Below, in pieces: positions 6,237 through 10,483 of a stretch of DNA of 10,483 bases (positions are counted from its first letter, which is position 1; every line of letters starts with the position of its first letter). Source of the DNA: Oehlia diaphana (taxonomy: Eukaryota; Glomeromycota; Glomeromycetes; Glomerales; Glomeraceae). The translations under genes and the position numbers were made by a program. The stretch is taken from positions 109,709 through 120,191 of the forward strand of contig QZLH01000440.1 of the NCBI GenBank assembly GCA_003833135.1, read 5' to 3'. The notes under the pieces were generated by a model that worked only from the letters and a program-made list of their open reading frames with translations, did not search any database and was not told the origin of the DNA.

Positions 6237-7144
6237 TGTCAATTATCATAAATAATAATAATGCCATATCATATCGATTTATTTTATAGGTATCATCCGT
6301 CTGTAATAACTACATCATGAAATCTTATTCGTTGTGATGATATCCATAGAACACTTCCTAAATGAAAATCATTTCCAATTATACATGTTTTAATTATCCA
6401 ATCTGGATCTTCCTTTTGAAGGTTATACAAATCTTGCAATATATTTTCTGCATCATCTTTTTCTTCTATTCGCTTACATCTTCTAACTTCTTGTATTGCA
6501 TTGTATAAATTTTTGCGATAAATATAAATGTCTGAATATTTTTTAGTTAATAATCTATATATAGTTTGAGCACCCATAGTTGGAACTGTAGTGAGATACC
6601 TAATATATCAGATTTCATTTCTTCTGAAAACTGACAAAATTAAACTCCATGAATCTTAATATTTGGATTTAAAGGATGATTGTGTTCATCAACTATTGTG
6701 GATATTTTAATAACTTCTGTTGATTTTGGACAAGTTACATTTAAATGCCACTGACAACCAATTGATCCAGAACTTCGTTGATGATATTTTTCAGGATCTT
6801 TATCTTTTCTTGGTTGGTATTGAGCTGCTTTAGTACATTTATAAGTACGTTTGCATACAATATTATCATTATTATATTCAACTCTTCTCTTATGATATTC
6901 AAAACCTTTCTGCTCACAATATTATTTTAAATATTTCTCTACTTCTTCAAAGGTTTTGAAGGTCTGTCCCTTTTGAAGTGATAAATTACCATCATTTTCT
7001 TTGCTTATAAAAGTCATCACTAACATCAGATAAATTGTCTTTTGTATTTATATTTTCATTAAAAAAATTGTTTGAAGGTTCATTATGAGTATTATTGTAA
7101 AATTCAGTAGGAATCAAAGGTGAAGAAAGTTCTTGGATATCCAT
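6229..7144 (-). pseudogene. MULE transposase, N-terminal half with FAR1-like zinc finger
   Basis: The start ATG is at 7144 (M-D-I-Q-E-L-S-S-P-L-I-P). An Asn/Asp-rich leader is followed by a FAR1-like DNA-binding domain: F-K-T-F-E-E-V-E-K-Y, C-E-Q-K-G-F, K-R-R-V-E-Y-N-N-D, K-R-T-Y-K-C, I-G-C-Q-W-H-L-N-V-T-C-P-K and the metal-binding D-E-H-N-H-P-L-N-P. After that come V-P-T-M-G-A-Q-T-I-Y-R-L-L, E-D-P-D-W-I-I, the catalytic entry F-H-D-V-V-I-T-D and D-T-Y-K-I-N-R-Y. The piece ends I-I-D-N-H-N at the hAT insertion. Damage includes frameshifts near 7010, 6600 and 6297 and in-frame TAA codons near 6927 and 6635. The 94-codon open frame at 6293-6577 is simply the longest undamaged part. Together with 4572-5332 it makes a near full-length but dead MULE gene. 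The MULE terminal repeats were not located. Confidence 0.8.
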
Positions 7145-7706
7145 TGTGAAATAAATGAAAGTTATTATGAAATGACGAAAAAAAAATGTAAAGAAAAAAA
7201 GAAAGGTCGTGAGAAAAAAAATTTATTGTAGTTTATTATAAGCCACATTTTAAACTCCTAACGATGATCTCATTACTATCTCATTTCACCCCAGTTAAAT
7301 AAAATTCACTCCCAGTGATTTTTTCATAACCGGTGATGTAAGCATGGTGATCAAAAAATATATGATAACATGGATGTTAAAATCTTATATATAATAACAT
7401 GGAGTTATTTTTAGCTTTTTTCATTAGAATAATATTCAAATTTTACATAGTTAAATATTAAATCTAAGCACTTAATATGCATTTATTTCAATTGTATTAT
7501 TTTTATATTGATTTTTTTAGCATAATAATTTTTATTATAATATTTATATTGTAACTGAATATATTACAATTATATATTATTATATTTACTAATTAATTAT
7601 CTCATATTATTATTATATACATTATGAGATATTAATATCCTTCACAATTTAAAATTTTCATCTTTTCAAGAACTGTTTTACAACTTCACTTTGAACTAAC
7701 TTATAC
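7145..7706. other. AT-rich non-coding region upstream of the MULE
   Basis: Nothing coding is seen. It contains purine-rich runs (7176-7222), a CCCCAGT/CCCAGTGA pair (7288-7318) that resembles motifs at 9760-9820, and two copies of a TATAACATGGA-like repeat (about 7363-7404). A 9-bp-stem hairpin lies at 7598-7631 (TATCTCATA / TATGAGATA). The MULE promoter and terminal repeat should lie here, but I could not define them. Confidence 0.4.
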
Positions 7707-8915
7707 CTTTAAAGAATCTAAATAATTTAAAGTAACAGCCATTCCAAATGCAATGGAGTTTTTTTCAATATTAAAATTGAAAAATGCATTATCAATAGTT
7801 AGATTTAAATAAGTATAAGAAGAATCATTAAAATCAACAAATTTGCTTAATTTCATATAACATTCCTATGTAATATTAGCATCTTTAAATTTTCTTTCTT
7901 CCTCATGTATAACTTAATGATTTTCTGTTTTAGACTTTATAAGGTTAGTAAATTCATCATATATAACATTCTTGATATACTGCACAATATTACTTTATGC
8001 TTGACATGAGAATTGTTAAACTTGCAAAAAGTAATATATAATAATAAGTAAAATGAGTTGATTTATAAATTACTATCAAATACCAATTATTTTACTTACC
8101 AATAAATGAACATTTTTGTAAAAGAATCATTTCTAGCTACTATATTTTATTTTATTCAGAAATTTCTCTTTATTTACATTCAATAAAGCGTCATAACATA
8201 CTCATTATTCGTTTATTATCTAGATACTTTATCTTCTTAGTTGTAATGTAAATCACTTGACTAATTGCATCCTGTAATGTAATAATACATTAGCACATAT
8301 TTATAATATACTGCGAGAAAAACAACTAAAGTTATAAGTAGATACTGTAAATACTTATATTAATCTACTTCATATCATTTCCTACATGAGTACCCCCAAA
8401 GCTAGCAGTTTTCCAATTTAAATATATCTCATTAACCTTTTTTTGTACATCCTAAAGAATTGTAAACATTTGGTTTTACATAGTTTACATATTATTAATT
8501 ATTAAAATATATCCTAAAAAAATGTAACATATTAATTAAATAATTAAAATAAATTATTAAAATAAAAAAATACGAACAATTAATATAATTAAATAAATCA
8601 TTAATAATGAAAAAAATAAACTAAGTAAAATTATTAACTTATGAGTTTTCTTTTGCATATGATTTTCATCATCTTTTCCTATACATATCATTGTTCATTT
8701 TATTTTTGAATTTGATGAAAAGAAGTAGCTGATTTATTTTCTGAATCAGCTTCTTTACTTAAAGAGAAGCTTTTAATGTAAATGAAGTATGATTATCTGC
8801 CTCATCTGAATGATCATTAACATTATAATATATGACATCTAGAGAAAAGTCAATTTGAGTAAAATGTGTTGTATGTTATTTTTACATATTGTTCATTTTC
8901 TATGTCCCATATTTG
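7707..8915 (-). pseudogene. Decayed multi-exon gene of unknown family
   Basis: Four exon-like blocks lie in order on the minus strand. Block 1 (8915 to about 8700) follows TATAG and reads W-D-I-E-N-E-Q-Y-V-K-I-T-Y-N-T-F-Y, then with frameshifts D-V-I-Y-Y-N-V-N-D-H-S-D-E-A-D-N and K-E-A-D-S-E-N-K-S-A-T-S-F. Block 2 (8451-8365) follows CTTTAG and reads D-V-Q-K-K-V-N-E-I-Y-L-N-W-K-T-A-S-F-G-G, ending at TAG. Block 3 (8271-8191) follows TTACAG and reads D-A-I-S-Q-V-I-Y-I-T-T-K-K-I-K-Y, ending at TGA. Block 4 (7979-7707, 91 codons) lies between CAG and a GTATAAGT donor and reads F-V-D-F-N-D-S-S-Y-T-Y-L-N-L-T-I-D-N-A-F; it has two in-frame stops. The sequence is protein-like, but I recognise no domain. 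The stops and frameshifts argue for a dead gene; joining the blocks as one gene is inference. Confidence 0.4.
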
Positions 8916-9505
8916 CTATACCAATTTTTTAAATAATAAAAAGAAATAAAAAAAGAGTGGAATAAGTTAAACTCAAATTTAAATAGTAAGTTTAAAGTAA
9001 ACTTAAAAAAAAGTTTTTTTTCTAATAAATAACATATCAGATCAACTAAAATTTGTGTAATTTCCTTCAATTATTTCTATTTGATCAGAATAATGTCATG
9101 ATTGTTATATGCTAGTCTAATTTAATAATTGACTAAAATTTTAATAAATCACTATAATTAAATTTTTTTGTTAGCGTATATATACTAATTATTATTTTAA
9201 ATATTTATTATTTAAAAATTCCTCAATTAGAGCATAAAAAAATAATGAATTTGAATTATTTATTAGGAAGTCATAGAAATAATATTCATCACATGTATAT
9301 TTTTACAAATCATTTACATCACAATTTTTATTATTTTAAATATATATATAATATTTAATATTAATGAACATCATCGATGAAATTTTTATTACGATATGCA
9401 GCATTTAATAATAAATATTTAAAGTACATATCTTTGCTATAATAAAAAAATGATTACTAACTAAATTTTAGTTTCATTTATTTAACTAATATTAATACAG
9501 TAGTA
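8916..9505. other. Very AT-rich spacer
   Basis: Poly-A/T runs and simple AT words dominate. No open frame, repeat family or structural RNA could be supported on either strand. It may include upstream sequence of the decayed gene at 7707-8915. Confidence 0.4.
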
Positions 9506-9514
9506 TTGATCAGT

Positions 9515-9536
9515 ATCACGTGATCAATTTGCCAAT
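9515..9536 (+). promoter_or_regulatory. CACGTG palindrome plus CCAAT box
   Basis: ATCACGTGAT (9515-9524) is a perfect 10-bp palindrome around the E-box CACGTG, the class of site bound by Cbf1/bHLH factors in fungi. It is flanked by TTGATC (9506-9511) and GATCAA (9522-9527). A CCAAT box, the binding site of the HAP/NF-Y complex, follows at 9532-9536. The pair sits just before a long pyrimidine tract, as in many fungal promoters reading to the right. No convincing gene follows within the window. Confidence 0.4.
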
Positions 9537-9582
9537 CGATTTTTTTTCAATTCCTGTTGATAAAAAAAAAGAAAACTTTAAA

Positions 9583-9718
9583 CTTCCCCCTTTCCCTTTC
9601 TTTCACTTCCCTTTGTCTCTTGTCTTTTCATTTTTCTTCTACTATCCTTCCCTTTCCTTTCGTTCTTTCCTTTCCTTTTATTTTTCCCTTTTTCTCACAC
9701 CTTTCTTCCGCCTGTTTT
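9583..9718 (+). promoter_or_regulatory. Polypyrimidine (CT) tract
   Basis: About 136 bases are nearly all C and T, with repeated TTCCCTTTC and CTTTCC words. CT-rich stretches often mark fungal core promoters and 5' leaders. The open frame through it (9520-9741) is low-complexity Phe/Ser/Leu and is not a gene. It may equally be a simple-sequence repeat. Confidence 0.4.
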
Positions 9719-9752
9719 ACTTGAAAGTAATTTTTTTTTAGGATTAATTTTA

Positions 9753-9825
9753 CACTCACCTCCAGTGAATTTCACCTTGATCTGCAATACATTAAAATTT
9801 TAAATTTACCCCAGTGAAACTCACC
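9753..9825. repeat. CCAGTGAA / TCACC motif pair
   Basis: CCAGTGAA occurs at 9762-9769 and 9811-9818, each with CTCACC or TTCACC nearby. Similar words (CCCCAGTTAA and CCCAGTGA) lie at about 7289-7318. They may be degraded ends of a short inverted-repeat element, but no clean terminal repeat or target duplication could be drawn. Confidence 0.3.
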
Positions 9826-9838
9826 AGATGATTTCATA

Positions 9839-9854
9839 TTACACAAATGTGTAA
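9839..9854. repeat. Small hairpin
   Basis: TTACACA (9839-9845) pairs with TGTGTAA (9848-9854) across two A. The 7-bp stem is perfect. No U-run or gene context supports a terminator. Confidence 0.35.
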
Positions 9855-10065
9855 CGCATATTTTGCTTTTTGCTTTCTTGTAGTATTATTTACAAAATGT
9901 TTTTTTATTTTTTTATTACTTTACTTTAACTTTAGTTGTTTTCAGAAAACAACAATTTTAAATAACTTTAAGACTCACTTTTATTGCTAGTATTTTTATT
10001 TTTCTATCATTCCCTTTACTTCCACTTTGTTTTTAATTATCCTTTTCATTTATCATTGTCCCTTT
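9855..10065. other. AT-rich spacer before the minisatellite
   Basis: T-rich, non-coding sequence. Nothing recognisable is seen; TTTCATT and ATCATT words increase toward the repeat that follows, so this may be its degenerate edge. Confidence 0.35.
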
Positions 10066-10483
10066 CGCTCCCATATCATTTTTTATCACTCCATATCGCT
10101 TCATATCAGGTTTCATCACTCTATATCGCTCTATATCGTTCCATATCATTTTTCATAACTCCATATCGTTCCATATCAGTTTTCATTACTCTATATTGCT
10201 TCATATCAGTTTTCATCATTTCATATCGCTTTTCATCACTCTATATCGCTCCATATCGCTTTATATCATTCTATATCAGTTTTCATCCATATCGCACTAT
10301 ATCATTTTCCATCACTTCATATCGCTCTATATCGTTTTTCATCACTCCATATTGCTCCATATCATTTTTCATCACTCCATATCGTTTCATATCATTTTTC
10401 ATCACTCCATATTGCTCCATATCATTTTTCATCACTCCATATCGCTCTATATCGTTTTCCATCACTCCATATTGCTCTATATC
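10066..10483. repeat. 30-bp minisatellite built of 10-bp subunits
   Basis: Units of 30 bp consist of three related 10-mers, roughly TCCATATCGC, TCCATATCAT and TTTTCATCAC. They are irregular at first and nearly perfect from about 10310 to the window edge, where the array continues. Because 30 is a multiple of three, the minus strand is open from the right edge to TGA at 10283-10285. It encodes a decapeptide repeat of the type Y-G-V-M-K-N-D-M-E-Q, with the first in-frame ATG at 10462. A repeat array is certain; a protein is not. Confidence 0.85.

Noticed and set aside
9520..9741. 73-codon plus-strand open frame rich in Phe and Ser
   Set aside because: It is a translation of the pyrimidine tract; no true ATG at the listed start and no protein features.
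1..10483. tRNA or rRNA genes
   Set aside because: No cloverleaf with A and B boxes and no conserved rRNA blocks were seen by eye on either strand; the sequence is too AT-rich throughout.

Overview
The window reads as a gene-poor, repeat-rich stretch of a very AT-rich eukaryotic nuclear genome. The best guess is an arbuscular mycorrhizal fungus of the Rhizophagus type (Glomeromycotina). The basis is family resemblance recalled from memory, not a database hit: a large fungal DDE transposase ending in a C-C-A-R-R-I block, a MULE transposase with a FAR1-like zinc-finger domain, a short hAT-like element full of GGTCCAG motifs, and satellite units carrying the telomere-like CCCTAACCCTAA motif. Composition runs from about 8% GC (8521-8580) to about 42% in a coding-like island (2101-2160).

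Layout. (1) 3-272 (minus) is the C-terminal part of a DDE transposase. The N-terminal part of what looks like the same family lies at 3087-3753, also minus. The catalytic middle is missing, and about 2.8 kb of unrelated DNA sits between the two parts. (2) That interval starts with a 976-bp foldback element (272-1247) with 18-bp perfect terminal inverted repeats and inverted arrays of 19-bp repeats. (3) A GC-richer island follows: a broken plus-strand coding region (1212-2250) and, convergent to it, an intact 187-codon minus-strand gene for a coiled-coil, probably tail-anchored membrane protein (2386-2949). (4) 3754-4216 is AT-rich flank with hairpins and 15-bp repeats. (5) 4217-4540 is a 56-bp tandem repeat carrying telomere-like motifs.

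(6) 4572-7144 (minus) is a decayed MULE transposase gene split by an 896-bp hAT-like non-autonomous element (5333-6228) with 11-bp terminal inverted repeats and an 8-bp target duplication. Removing the element and one duplication copy closes the reading frame exactly. The element's interior is an array of about 15 alternately oriented palindromic motifs. (7) 7145-7706 is AT-rich with nothing coding seen. (8) 7707-8915 (minus) holds exon-like fragments of a decayed gene of unknown family with splice-like borders. (9) 8916-9505 is AT-rich spacer. (10) 9506-9720 has a CACGTG palindrome, a CCAAT box and a pyrimidine tract, which look like a promoter without an obvious gene. (11) 10066-10483 is a 30-bp minisatellite running off the window; on the minus strand it reads as an open decapeptide repeat.

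The parts do not work together as a pathway. They record nested transposition, decay and satellite growth. The one intact gene of note is 2386-2949. I found no convincing new defence or mobile system. The best leads are the unrelated cassette between the two transposase halves, the two repeat-structured non-autonomous elements, and the telomere-motif satellite.
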